Positions 56,050-64,000 of a stretch of DNA of 64,000 nt are shown here, one piece after another. Position 1 is the first letter of the stretch; every line of letters starts with the position of its first letter. Both the position numbers and the translations under genes were made by a program. The stretch comes from Accumulibacter sp. (GTDB taxonomy: Bacteria > Pseudomonadota > Gammaproteobacteria > Burkholderiales > Rhodocyclaceae): assembly GCA_017302455.1 (NCBI GenBank), contig JAFLDO010000016.1, positions 31,023 through 95,022 of the forward strand, written 5' to 3'. The notes under the pieces are model-generated. The model searched no databases and had not been told where the DNA came from. It saw only the letters and a program-made list of their open reading frames with translations.

Positions 56050-56544
56050 CTCACCGCCACCGCCCGCCAACACGCGCACCAGCGCCGCGCTTCTGACGAC
56101 GATGGCGAGGCGCACGCCTGCCACCGTGCAACCTCAACCGGAACGCTGACGGTCCGACGCAGCAAAGACGCACGCTCGCCCTCAAACGAACCGCACGCCA
56201 GCTCGGATCGGATCGCCTCGCCGCGCCGCACCCCCGCCGCTCGTGCAGAGAGGAACGTGCCCCGCCCTGGCAAGGCGCCCTGCCTTGCCCCACAGCACAG
56301 CGGCGGCCTGCCTCGGGCGGAGAAGCGCAGACCGGGAGATCAACCGGTCCGCCGAAAAATAGATGGTGAATTTCGCCGCCGCGGTACTCAAGTTTCCCTC
56401 GCACGCGCCGATAGGGTAAGAGAGATACCCCGTCGAGCCGTCTCCACACGTTCGTTGGCTATCCCGAAAAAACACCATTACGGATTGTTTCTAAACATTT
56501 TTCAGGTTTCCCTCAGGGCAAGGGAAGTCTGCGGGGACACAAAA
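56050..56544. other. Non-coding region between fliK and the octapeptide-repeat gene
   Basis: About 495 bases without a supported gene. A perfect 8-base hairpin (GGCAAGGC, GCCCT loop, GCCTTGCC) at 56269-56289 may end the flagellar transcript but lacks a U-tract. The last 60 bases are AT-rich compared with the rest and probably carry the next promoter; CTAAA at 56491 resembles a FliA -35 but no matching -10 follows. Confidence 0.45.
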
Positions 56545-58203
56545 ATGGCTTCAGTCATCTCGGGCATGACCACTGCGCAAATCGCGGCGCTGACCACCAC
56601 ACAACTCGTTGCCCTTGGCACCAGTGACATGGTGGCGTTCTCCACCGCGCAACTCGCCGCCCTCACCACCGCCCAGATACCAGCCTTCGAAACGCGCGAT
56701 CTCGCCGCCCTCACCAGCAGCCAGATTGCCGGTGGATTGACGACCGCCCAGGTCGCCGCCCTGACCACCGACCAGGTGGTCGGCCTGACCACCGCCCAGG
56801 TCGCTGCGCTGACCACCGCGCAGATCGCCGCCGGACTCACCACCGATCAGGTGGTGGCCTTGTCCACCGCCCAGGTGGCGGCGCTGACCACCGCCCAGGC
56901 GGCGGCCCTGACCACCTCGCGTCTGGCCGCCCTGGAAACCCGCGACCTCGCGGCGCTGACCACCGCCGATGTGGCGGCCCTGACCACCGCCCAGGTCGCT
57001 GCCCTGACCACCGATCAGGTGGTCGGCCTGACCACCGCCCAGGTCGTCGCCCTGACCACCAGTCAGCTCGCCGCCGGACTCACCACCAGCCAGGTCGCGG
57101 CGCTTGAGACGCGTGATGTCGCGGCGCTCAGGACCAGCCAGGTCGCAGCGCTCGCGACAGCGGGCGTGGCCGCATTGACGACCGGACAGCTCGTTACGCT
57201 AAGTACAACTCAAGTAGTTGCCCTGACCACCGGACAAGTAGTCGCGCTGACGACGGGCCAGGTAGCGGCACTCACGACAACCCAGGTCGAGTCGCTGACC
57301 ACCAGCCAGATTGCGGCCTTCACCACGGATCAGATCTCGCATCTGACCCTGGGCACACCCCTGATCCTTGATCTTGACGGTGATGGCAAGCTGTCGCAGA
57401 GCATCTCCTCGGGCGTTCAGTTCGATCTGTTTGCCACGGGCAGCAAGGTTCATACCGGCTGGGTATCGAGCACTGATGGCCTGCTGGTGAGGGATCGCAA
57501 TCACGATGGTAGTATCAATGACGGAGGAGAACTGTTCGGTAGCGCTACCGCTCTGACCAGCGGCGAACGAGCTGAGGATGGCTACGCCGCGCTAAGCGCC
57601 ATGGATTCGAATGACGACGGCGTGATCGACGCCACAGATGCGGACTGGTCGGACCTCTCCGTATGGGTGGACCGCAACTCTGACGGCGTCAGTCAGGCGG
57701 CGGAACTCCATTCGCTGGAATCGCTCGACATTGCACGACTCGATCTGGACGCGCGGACCGTCGCGAGGAAGGACGCGGGTAACATCGTCGGCTTGGTTTC
57801 CAGTTACGAGACGACGGATGGGACCAGGCACGAGATGGCGGACGTCTGGTTTGTCGCGGACAAGAGCGCGGCGGACACGGCGACACCGCTACCTGCTGAC
57901 CCGGCGGGAGCGCCTGATCTCCGAGCAAACGTCGGCAACCTGCTGCAGGCGATCTCCTCGTTCAATAGTGCCCAGGCGGCATCCGACCCGGACGGCCAGG
58001 AAGGCAGATTGCCGCAACTCTCGACCGGGAGCAGCGTCGCAGCGAACCTGCCCGGCATTCTCAGCGTGCTGCAGCAATACGATGCCAACGGCAATGCCTT
58101 CGGTGCATCGCCGCCGACCACTCAGGCTGTGACGACAACGTCGCTGACAACTGTGCCGAGTCTGGAGCAGATGAGTACAGGTATCCTGACGCCAAGCAAG
58201 TAG
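56545..58203 (+). CDS. Threonine-rich octapeptide-repeat protein with RTX-like calcium-binding region
   Basis: Start at ATG 56545 (MASVISGMTTAQIAALTTTQ); 552 residues. Residues 8-266 are 32 tandem units of consensus LTTAQVAA; three units are nine residues long (7, 11, 21). Residues about 267-420 carry calcium-type motifs (LDLDGDGKLSQS, DRNHDGSINDGGELFGS, DSNDDGVIDATDADW, DRNSDGVSQAAEL) as found in RTX and related secreted proteins. The tail is low-complexity and ends TPSK. There is no N-terminal signal peptide, so type I secretion is plausible. It lies before a GT41 gene, which suggests glycosylation of the Thr-rich array. Function unknown. Confidence 0.8.
   Translation: MASVISGMTTAQIAALTTTQLVALGTSDMVAFSTAQLAALTTAQIPAFETRDLAALTSSQIAGGLTTAQVAALTTDQVVGLTTAQVAALTTAQIAAGLTTDQVVALSTAQVAALTTAQAAALTTSRLAALETRDLAALTTADVAALTTAQVAALTTDQVVGLTTAQVVALTTSQLAAGLTTSQVAALETRDVAALRTSQVAALATAGVAALTTGQLVTLSTTQVVALTTGQVVALTTGQVAALTTTQVESLTTSQIAAFTTDQISHLTLGTPLILDLDGDGKLSQSISSGVQFDLFATGSKVHTGWVSSTDGLLVRDRNHDGSINDGGELFGSATALTSGERAEDGYAALSAMDSNDDGVIDATDADWSDLSVWVDRNSDGVSQAAELHSLESLDIARLDLDARTVARKDAGNIVGLVSSYETTDGTRHEMADVWFVADKSAADTATPLPADPAGAPDLRANVGNLLQAISSFNSAQAASDPDGQEGRLPQLSTGSSVAANLPGILSVLQQYDANGNAFGASPPTTQAVTTTSLTTVPSLEQMSTGILTPSK
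56566..57342 (+). repeat. Tandem 24-base coding repeat array (32 units)
   Basis: Encodes the octapeptides LTTAQVAA and variants. A higher-order duplication is visible: units 6-12 (starting FETRDLAA) recur as units 16-22 (starting LETRDLAA), including an exact LTTAQVAA-LTTDQVVG pair and a 9-residue LTTxQ(I/L)AAG unit. This implies segmental expansion of about ten units. Confidence 0.93.
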
Positions 58204-58209
58204 GCATGC

Positions 58210-58246
58210 CGGTCAAGGGGCGGACCCGCACGGGTTCTGCCCCCTG
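58210..58246 (+). terminator. Long imperfect hairpin after the octapeptide-repeat gene
   Basis: GTCAAGGGGCGGACCCG pairs imperfectly with GGGTTCTGCCCCCTGAC around a CAC loop, just after the stop codon. No U-tract follows. It probably separates this gene from the GT41 promoter. Confidence 0.45.
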
Positions 58247-58308
58247 ACTTGGCGAACGAGCCGGCTGCCCAGCGTACCGGGCAAGAGGCCTCGCAGAAGG
58301 TGCCGGCT

Positions 58309-58317
58309 TGCTATAAT
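58309..58317 (+). promoter_or_regulatory. Extended -10 promoter of the GT41 gene
   Basis: TGCTATAAT is a perfect extended -10 (TGn plus TATAAT), 49 bases before the chosen start. The -35 region is poor, as is usual for this promoter type. The glycan genes downstream therefore can be expressed independently of the octapeptide gene. Confidence 0.6.
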
Positions 58318-58365
58318 CCTGCGTCCCGTCGAGAGGGAGTCGCGGGCAGCTTTGGGGGAGCGGTG

Positions 58366-60192
58366 TTGAGCGAGGATCTATTGGCTTCCGTGCTGACGGC
58401 GGCATGGAACGGGGAACTGGAACTCTTGCAGCTCATCGACCACTGTAGCAAGCTGGAGCAAAGTCGGCGCGCCCCACTGGCTGCGATCCTCTACCAGACC
58501 TGGCTCAGGCGGACGCGCTCGCCGCATGCCCACCTGGCCTACTTCAACCTCGGCGCCACCCTGACCAACCTCGGCGAACTGACCAGCGCCGAAGAAGCCT
58601 ACCGGCAGGCGATTGCCCTGTCCCCCGGATTCATTCAGCCCCGGCTTAACCTCGGCCTTCTCCTCGAACGTATGGGATCCCCGGAGAAGGCTGTCGAGGA
58701 GTGGCGGTGGATCGAGCGTAACGTCCCTGCCGATACGCCGGAGCAGAAGGCGCTCCTGATTCTCGCCCTGAACAACCTGGGCCGTGCGTTGGAGATCAGC
58801 AAACAGTACCGGGATGCGACGGACTACCTGAGCAGGAGTCTGGCTCTCGATTCCGACCAGCCTGACGTGCTCCATCATTGGGTTTTCCTGCGCCAGAAGC
58901 AGTGCTGCTGGCCCGTTTATCTGCCGGTCGGCGATACTCCTGTTGCACTCATGGAACAATCCACCTCGGCTCTCGCGATGATCGCCATCACGGATGATCC
59001 GGCCGTACAGCTCGCGGCAGCACGGCGCCACGTCGACAAGAAGGTCCTCAAGAACGCTCCCACACTGGCTGGCCCCGGCCCCTACGAGCACCGGAGAATC
59101 CGCATCGGCTACTGTTCCTCCGACTTCTGCCTGCATCCGGTGGCCATGCTGATGGTGGAGCTGTTTGAGCTCCATGACCGCGACCAATTCGAGGTCTATG
59201 GGTATTGCTGGAGCCCGGAAGACGGCTCGGAGATCCGTCGGCGCGTCATCGCGGCCATGGATCATTTCCGTCGCATCCAGCCCCTCGCTGACGAGGAGGC
59301 TGCCCGCCTCATCCGGCAGGATGAGATCGACATCCTCTTCGACCTGCAGGGCCAGACTTCCGGCGCCCGCATGAACATGCTGGCCTTCCGCCCAGCGCCG
59401 ATCCAGATCACCTATCTGGGTCTGCCGGCTACCACCGGCCTTCCGTGCATCGACTTTGTCATTGCCGACCGATTCCTGATTCCCGAGGAGGAGAGGCCGT
59501 ACTACTCGGAGAAGCCGCTCTACATGCCCGATGTCTATCAGGTCAGCGACCGCCGGCGCGCACCGGGGCCGACACCCACCCGAGAAAGCTGCGGCCTGCC
59601 ACAGGATGCCTTTGTGTTCTGCTCATTCAACAACAACTACAAGTACACCCCCGAAATGTTCACCACCTGGATGAACATCCTTCGCCGCGTGGCGGGCAGT
59701 GTGCTGTGGTTGCTGGCCGATAATGCGTGGGCAGAAGCCAATCTGCGGCAGGAGGCGATCACTCGCGGAATCGATCCCGCCCGCCTGATCTTCGCCTCGC
59801 GTGTAGCTCCAGAGAACTATCTGGCCCGCTACCGCGTCGCCGACCTCTTTCTCGACTCGTTTCCCTTCAATGCCGGTACCACCGCCAACGATGCACTCTG
59901 GATGGGTCTGCCCGTCCTGACCCGCAGCGGCCGCACCTTTGCTTCGCGAATGGCAGGCGCGCTACTCACCGCCTGCCGTCTGAGCGAACTGGTAACCTAC
60001 ACACTCCAGGACTACGAAGAAAAGGCTGTAAGCTTGGGCAGTGATCGCACCGACTGCCTCCGGCTGAGGGAACATCTGGCCTCCGAGCGGGAGCACGGTG
60101 TATTGTTCGATACCAGCATGTTCGTGCGCAACCTGGAGAGCAGGCTGCTGCGCTTGGCAGGGCATCAAGGCGGCACGGACGCACGCGTCTAG
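58366..60192 (+). CDS. TPR protein with O-GlcNAc transferase-like (GT41/SPINDLY) domain
   Basis: TTG at 58366 is 5 bases after a GGGGGAG site; GTG 58363 is an alternative. 608 residues. TPRs fill about 50-200 (HLAYFNLGATLTNLGELTSA; LALNNLGRALEISKQYRDAT). The GT41 domain (about 240-600) shows IGYCSSDFCLHPVAMLMVEL with the catalytic-type His, LFDLQGQTSG, RPAPIQITYLGLPATTGLPC, FNNNYKYTPEMF and LDSFPFNAGTTANDALWMGL. It should add a sugar from a nucleotide donor to Ser/Thr, or Asn in some bacterial relatives. Candidates for acceptor are the octapeptide protein or flagellin. Confidence 0.9.
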   Translation: MSEDLLASVLTAAWNGELELLQLIDHCSKLEQSRRAPLAAILYQTWLRRTRSPHAHLAYFNLGATLTNLGELTSAEEAYRQAIALSPGFIQPRLNLGLLLERMGSPEKAVEEWRWIERNVPADTPEQKALLILALNNLGRALEISKQYRDATDYLSRSLALDSDQPDVLHHWVFLRQKQCCWPVYLPVGDTPVALMEQSTSALAMIAITDDPAVQLAAARRHVDKKVLKNAPTLAGPGPYEHRRIRIGYCSSDFCLHPVAMLMVELFELHDRDQFEVYGYCWSPEDGSEIRRRVIAAMDHFRRIQPLADEEAARLIRQDEIDILFDLQGQTSGARMNMLAFRPAPIQITYLGLPATTGLPCIDFVIADRFLIPEEERPYYSEKPLYMPDVYQVSDRRRAPGPTPTRESCGLPQDAFVFCSFNNNYKYTPEMFTTWMNILRRVAGSVLWLLADNAWAEANLRQEAITRGIDPARLIFASRVAPENYLARYRVADLFLDSFPFNAGTTANDALWMGLPVLTRSGRTFASRMAGALLTACRLSELVTYTLQDYEEKAVSLGSDRTDCLRLREHLASEREHGVLFDTSMFVRNLESRLLRLAGHQGGTDARV

Positions 60193-60226
60193 TCCGTGAC
60201 CCAAAAATCACTCGGAACGGTTTACT

Positions 60227-61135
60227 ATGGATAGTGGCATTTCAGGGATAATCTCGTGCTATAACTCCGAGGCATTCATCGCTAACACCCTCGATTCCAT
60301 CTTCAATCAAACCACGGCGCTGAGCTCGTTGATTATCGTCGATGACTGCAGCAGCGACGCCACGATTGATGCCGTGCACAGATACGTGACTGCACGAGGT
60401 CTCGATGCGGGTACCGTTAGCGTGCTCCCCAACCGTATCAACCTGGGCATTTCCATGTCTTACAACCTGGGGATAATGGCCTGCCGGACCAAGTATGCCA
60501 TGCTCTTCAGCCATGACGACATCAGTCATCCGGATCGAGTAAAATCCACACTGAACGCATTTGCGGAGGGCGCGGCCATCGTCTGCTCGTACATGGACGT
60601 TCCGGCCAGCGGTCAGAAGATAACGCTCCCGGAAATGCCGTCGCTGGTCGCTCTCGGCCTGGCACTGGGCAACGTGGTACCAGCACCAACCGTCTCCCTG
60701 GACGTGGATATCGCACGACAGAACAAACTGTACTTCAATCCGCAGAACGATTATGCGGAGGATTACGACCTGTGGTGCCAATACATTTTGCGTGGGTACA
60801 GCTTCCACGTTGTACCAGAGTTCCTTGTTGCGTATACGCTACATGACCAGCAAGCGTCAGTGACCAGGCAGGCGCACCAGAAACTGGTCGCCGAAAGGGT
60901 CCGTTTGCAGTATTTACGATCCTTGTTCCCATTCCTGCAGCCAGAGCAAAGCGAAGTCCTGGTCAGGATATTGCTGTACGAGAAGCACATGCTTGGCCAC
61001 ATCAGCCAAAGCTTCAACGAGGCCATTTTGAACGGGATGGAAAAACAGAGCGTAGCTCCCGGCGTTCAGTCTGTCTATGGATACGTGCGACAGATGTTGA
61101 CAAGTCCAGTCAGCGCCCCGGTCACCGTACAATGA
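60227..61135 (+). CDS. Family 2 glycosyltransferase
   Basis: Protein of 302 residues: ISGIISCYNSEAFIANTLDS, LIIVDDCSSDATIDAV, LGISMSYNLGIMACRTKYAM and the DxD-like SHDDISHPDR are GT2 motifs, with EDYDLWCQYILRGYSFHVVP downstream. No membrane segments, so a cytoplasmic transferase. Donor and acceptor unknown. Codon use is somewhat more AT-rich than its neighbours. Confidence 0.88.
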   Translation: MDSGISGIISCYNSEAFIANTLDSIFNQTTALSSLIIVDDCSSDATIDAVHRYVTARGLDAGTVSVLPNRINLGISMSYNLGIMACRTKYAMLFSHDDISHPDRVKSTLNAFAEGAAIVCSYMDVPASGQKITLPEMPSLVALGLALGNVVPAPTVSLDVDIARQNKLYFNPQNDYAEDYDLWCQYILRGYSFHVVPEFLVAYTLHDQQASVTRQAHQKLVAERVRLQYLRSLFPFLQPEQSEVLVRILLYEKHMLGHISQSFNEAILNGMEKQSVAPGVQSVYGYVRQMLTSPVSAPVTVQ

Positions 61136-61231
61136 CACTGCGCGGGTTGGCTTGACCCCGTTGGCAGCGTAGCAACCTGACTGTTCATGGCACCAACGAT
61201 TTCTGGGCAGCACCTCACGTCGGGAGTTTCA

Positions 61232-61648
61232 ATGTCATTACAAGACTGCAGAATCATTGAGTTACCGAAGATCCACGATCCCCGGGGCAACCTCACCTTC
61301 ATCGAGGGAGGCCACCATGTCCCCTTCGACATTCGCCGCGTCTACTACCTCTACGATGTGCCCGGAGGAGCGGACCGAGGCGCCCATGCCCACAAGAACC
61401 TGCACCAGTTCATCGTCGCCATGTCCGGCAGTTTCGATGTCATGTTGGACGATGGACGGGACAAGTATCGCTTCCACCTCAACCGCTCCTACTTCGGACT
61501 CTACGTTTGCCCCATGATGTGGCGCTACCTGGACAATTTCTCGTCCGGAGCCGTCTGCCTGGTACTCGCCTCATCGATGTACGACCAGCTCGACTACATA
61601 AGAGACTACGACAAGTTCCTTGAGGCCGCCCTGAAACCCGCAACATGA
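61232..61648 (+). CDS. fdtA: dTDP-6-deoxyhexose 3,4-ketoisomerase-like protein (FdtA/QdtA/WxcM family)
   Basis: ATG at 61232 ([20 protein letters not shown]) with a GGGAG site; 138 residues. Cupin fold: [40 protein letters not shown] and [20 protein letters not shown]. The family isomerises dTDP-4-keto-6-deoxyglucose toward Fuc3N or Qui3N precursors. Its stop overlaps the aminotransferase start (ATGA), which supports a 3-amino sugar. Confidence 0.88.
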   Translation: MSLQDCRIIELPKIHDPRGNLTFIEGGHHVPFDIRRVYYLYDVPGGADRGAHAHKNLHQFIVAMSGSFDVMLDDGRDKYRFHLNRSYFGLYVCPMMWRYLDNFSSGAVCLVLASSMYDQLDYIRDYDKFLEAALKPAT

Positions 61649-62781
61649 TTCCGTTTCTCGACCTCAAGGGCCTCAACCTGTCCCTGGCGCCGGAACTCCA
61701 GGCTGCCTCGGCCCGCGTTCTGGAGTCCGGCTGGTTTGTTCTTGGGCAGGAAGTGGAGGACTTCGAGGCCGAGTTCGCCGACTATTGCCAGGCCGACCAC
61801 GCGATCGCCGTGGCCAACGGCCTGGATGCCCTGCACCTGATTCTTCGCGCCTACGACATCGGACCCGGGGACGAGGTGATCGTCCCGACCAACACCTACA
61901 TTGCCACCTGGCTTGCCGTGTCGTATGCCGGTGCGCGACCAGTCCCCGTGGAACCTCTGCTGTCCACTTACAATATGGACCCCGCTGCCATTGAGGCAGC
62001 CATCACACCGCGCACGCGCGCCATCATGCCGGTGCATCTCTATGGGCAGACGGCCCGGATGGCGCCGATCATGGCCCTCGCCGAACGTCATGGCCTCAAA
62101 GTCATCGAGGACGCGGCACAATCCCATGGCGCAAGCCAGCATGGGCGTCGAGCCGGCAGCCTGGGACACGCCGCCGGCTTCAGTTTCTACCCGGGCAAGA
62201 ACCTGGGGGCTCTCGGAGACGGTGGCGCAATCACCACCTCGGATCCGGTCCTCGCGCACCGACTGCGCCGCTTGCGCAATTACGGGAGCCGCACCAAATA
62301 CCAGAACGACGAGAAGGGCTTCAACTCCCGTCTCGATGAACTGCAGGCAGCGTTTCTGCGCGTCAAACTCCGGCGACTGGATGACTGGAATCAGCGGCGT
62401 CGACAGATTGCCGAACGCTATCTGGCAACGCTCGACGGGTTGGGACTGATCCTGCCCCATGTGGAGCCCGGCAACGTGACTTGCTGGCACCTTTTCGTGG
62501 TGCGCTGCGTGCGCAGAGACGAACTCCACACCGCCTTGCTGGAAGCCGGCGTCCAGACGGCAATTCATTACCCGATCCCACCCCACTTGCAGCCGGCCTA
62601 TGCCGATCTCGGCCACACCGAGGGAAGCTTCCCACTGTCCGAGTGCCTGCACCGCGAGGTATTGAGCCTGCCCATGGGGCCGACCCTGAGCGACGACGAA
62701 GTGGCAGAGGTGATTGCGGCGATAACCAGAGTCGCCACGCTGCTCGATTTGCCCGCGACGACCGCGTCATCGGCAGTCTAG
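61645..62781 (+). CDS. fdtB: DegT/DnrJ/EryC1 sugar aminotransferase (FdtB/QdtB-like)
   Basis: Protein of 378 residues. [60 protein letters not shown] and the PLP Lys in [19 protein letters not shown] are hallmarks. With the preceding ketoisomerase it should make a dTDP-3-amino-3,6-dideoxyhexose. Genes for the dTDP-glucose precursor (rmlAB) and the N-acetyltransferase are not in the window. Confidence 0.92.
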   Translation: MIPFLDLKGLNLSLAPELQAASARVLESGWFVLGQEVEDFEAEFADYCQADHAIAVANGLDALHLILRAYDIGPGDEVIVPTNTYIATWLAVSYAGARPVPVEPLLSTYNMDPAAIEAAITPRTRAIMPVHLYGQTARMAPIMALAERHGLKVIEDAAQSHGASQHGRRAGSLGHAAGFSFYPGKNLGALGDGGAITTSDPVLAHRLRRLRNYGSRTKYQNDEKGFNSRLDELQAAFLRVKLRRLDDWNQRRRQIAERYLATLDGLGLILPHVEPGNVTCWHLFVVRCVRRDELHTALLEAGVQTAIHYPIPPHLQPAYADLGHTEGSFPLSECLHREVLSLPMGPTLSDDEVAEVIAAITRVATLLDLPATTASSAV

Positions 62782-62989
62782 ATGAGTGCTGTGCTCGCTC
62801 GCCCTGCTGTGGAGGAAACGCATTGCGAATGCGCCCGACCCGGCACGGTAAGGGCACCGTGACCAGCAGCAATCGTGGCTTGCACCGGGACGCCGGCCGC
62901 AAGGACACGCTTGCCGGGCCCAGGAGCAGCTTCCGACTGCCGTGACCCGCGCTCTGGCCCTTCCGGATGCCCAAGCAGGAAGACAACCC

Positions 62990-63895
62990 ATGAAATTGAT
63001 ACAGTTGAGCGATAGCGAGGCCTACTCGATCGGCAGTGCAACGCTGGTCAGTGGATCGGCCCTGATCTATGACAAGAATTTTGACCATTGCTACAACCTG
63101 AGTCCGTTCGACGCGACTGTCGAGTATCTGCAGGAAGAGATCGCGCGACGAATCGAGCGCATTCCGGGTGACAGCAGGCAATGCGACAAATTCAAATTCA
63201 CACGCCAGCCGACCCGGATAGCAGACATCGACGGCACCATCGTACCTTTCAACCTGATACATCCCTACAATTACTTTCATTTTCTGATCGAGTCGCTACC
63301 ATCACTGCTTTACCTCATCCACTCGAACTTCCTGCAACCAGACCATGTCATTGTTTCCGGACTGCTTCACCCGAACATGCAGCATGCCCTGAAGCTGGTG
63401 ACCGAAAACAGATTTCAGTTGTTTGAAGTCGGCTTGCTGAATTCGGTCGCCGCCAAACAGGCAATCGCCGCCAAGGAGTCATTCTCCTGCTATGAACTGA
63501 TCGATGGCTCGTCACCGACCAAGGTTTATTACAACGGCGCCAATCTGCTGGCACTTCGGGAATGCTTCCGGCAACGCCTGAAATTTCACGACAACGCGGC
63601 GCAGTTGAAATTGTTCATCCTCAGGCAATCCAGCCACAGAAACATCGTGAATCTGAAGGAACTGGTTGCAGCCGCCGAGAGCCGCGGGTTCCTGGTCACC
63701 AGCCCGGAGACGCTCTCATTCCGGAAACAGGTGGAGCTTTTTTCTTCGGCCTCAACGATAATCGGACCCACGGGCGCGTGGCTTGCCAACCTGCTTTTCG
63801 TGGGCAGCGAAGCCCGGGTCGCGATACTCTACCCCGAAACGTGCAGAACCTCAGTTTCGCTGTGGAAGAGGCTGGTGTTACGTCCGCCCCTGTGA
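62990..63895 (+). CDS. GT61-like (DUF563) glycosyltransferase, possibly shortened at the C-terminus
   Basis: Start at ATG 62990 (MKLIQLSDSEAYSIGSATLV) with AGGAAG upstream; 301 residues. Conserved features of the DUF563/GT61 group are FNLIHPYNYFHFLIESLPSL and SSASTIIGPTGAWLANLLFV. After ARVAILYPETC the reading ends with a short basic tail (RLVLRPPL), whereas relatives usually continue with an acidic/aromatic segment, so a small frameshift or truncation near 63840 is possible. It closes the glycan cluster. Confidence 0.75.
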   Translation: MKLIQLSDSEAYSIGSATLVSGSALIYDKNFDHCYNLSPFDATVEYLQEEIARRIERIPGDSRQCDKFKFTRQPTRIADIDGTIVPFNLIHPYNYFHFLIESLPSLLYLIHSNFLQPDHVIVSGLLHPNMQHALKLVTENRFQLFEVGLLNSVAAKQAIAAKESFSCYELIDGSSPTKVYYNGANLLALRECFRQRLKFHDNAAQLKLFILRQSSHRNIVNLKELVAAAESRGFLVTSPETLSFRKQVELFSSASTIIGPTGAWLANLLFVGSEARVAILYPETCRTSVSLWKRLVLRPPL

Positions 63896-64000
63896 AAGGC
63901 CTGTAGTGGGTTGGCTATCCCGCTAACGGCGAGGAAGAAAGCAGGAACGGAGCCGGAAGGAGAGTGGGACGGGGAAGGTCAAGGAAGGGCTGGGACAGCT

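Noticed and set aside
56491..56518. CTAAACATTTTTCAGG resembling the FliA -35 region before fliC
   Set aside because: No GCCGATAA-like -10 follows at 15 bases (CCTCAGGG instead).
56566..57342. Similarity of LTTDQVV units to the LTPEQVVAIAS start of TAL-effector repeats
   Set aside because: The period is 8, not 33-35 residues, and there are no repeat-variable residues or TALE flanks.
63903..64000. Purine-rich stretch at the window end
   Set aside because: The stretch is short and open-ended; nothing can be concluded without the following sequence.

Overview
The window reads as high-GC chromosomal DNA of a betaproteobacterium, most likely Rhodocyclales and close to 'Candidatus Accumulibacter'. 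This is an inference from gene content: exosortase-type exopolysaccharide export genes, bamC-dapA, surE-pcm-nlpD-rpoS, late flagellar genes, an anaerobic-style cobalamin set, and TATAAT promoters followed by GC-rich discriminators. There are no rRNA genes, and I could identify no tRNA, CRISPR array, insertion sequence or prophage.

Layout. 1-2061 (-): start of an exopolysaccharide operon (export lipoprotein, then chain-length determinant cut by the window edge). 2656-3468 (+): CheR. 3589-7784 (+): an OmpA-like lipoprotein followed by an exported WD40-caspase protein. 8012-16142 (+): a compact eight-gene operon with two coiled-coil or membrane proteins of unknown function, an inner-membrane-anchored substrate-binding/OmpA chimera, an ABC permease and ATPase, a PspA/IM30 protein, a classic AAA ATPase and a TerB-like protein. 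16158-18815: a decayed isochorismatase-like gene, a YfcF-type glutathione transferase, alpha-carbonic anhydrase and a frameshifted beta-propeller gene. 18828-21221 (-): a zeta-toxin-like ATPase with a small upstream partner, and a lone Card1/Can2-type CARF nuclease. 21627-23618: metabolic hydrolases and a PNPOx-fold protein. 23709-27525: a four-gene lipid-linked sugar cassette (ChbG/NaxD deacetylase, GtrA, ArnT-like and ArnC-like transferases).

27890-34464: cobalamin genes (BtuF-like, CobC/CobD, CbiB, CobQ, CobU, CobT) on both strands with a UspA gene among them. 34577-37427: CNT nucleoside transporter and three small envelope or hypothetical proteins. 37508-41381 (-): MBL hydrolase, BamC, DapA and a histone-deacetylase-like amidohydrolase. 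41492-46372 (+): MoxR, DUF58, transglutaminase and lytic transglycosylase in a tightly overlapping operon. 46369-49713 (-): surE-pcm-nlpD-rpoS. 50282-56049 (+): fliC, flaG, fliD, fliS, fliT and a fliK-like gene, with sigma-28 promoter matches before fliC. 56545-63895 (+): a protein with 32 threonine-rich octapeptides and RTX-like calcium motifs, followed by an OGT-like (GT41) transferase, a GT2 transferase, an FdtA-type ketoisomerase, a DegT aminotransferase and a GT61-like transferase.

Two regions stand out. The 8012-16142 operon combines an ESCRT-III-superfamily protein (PspA) with a Vps4/FtsH-like AAA ATPase and an ABC transporter whose receptor is tethered to both membrane and peptidoglycan; I know of no assigned function for this combination. 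The 56545-62781 segment pairs a Ser/Thr-rich repeat protein with an O-GlcNAc-transferase-like enzyme and deoxyamino-sugar genes, suggesting a dedicated glycoprotein system or a flagellin glycosylation island.
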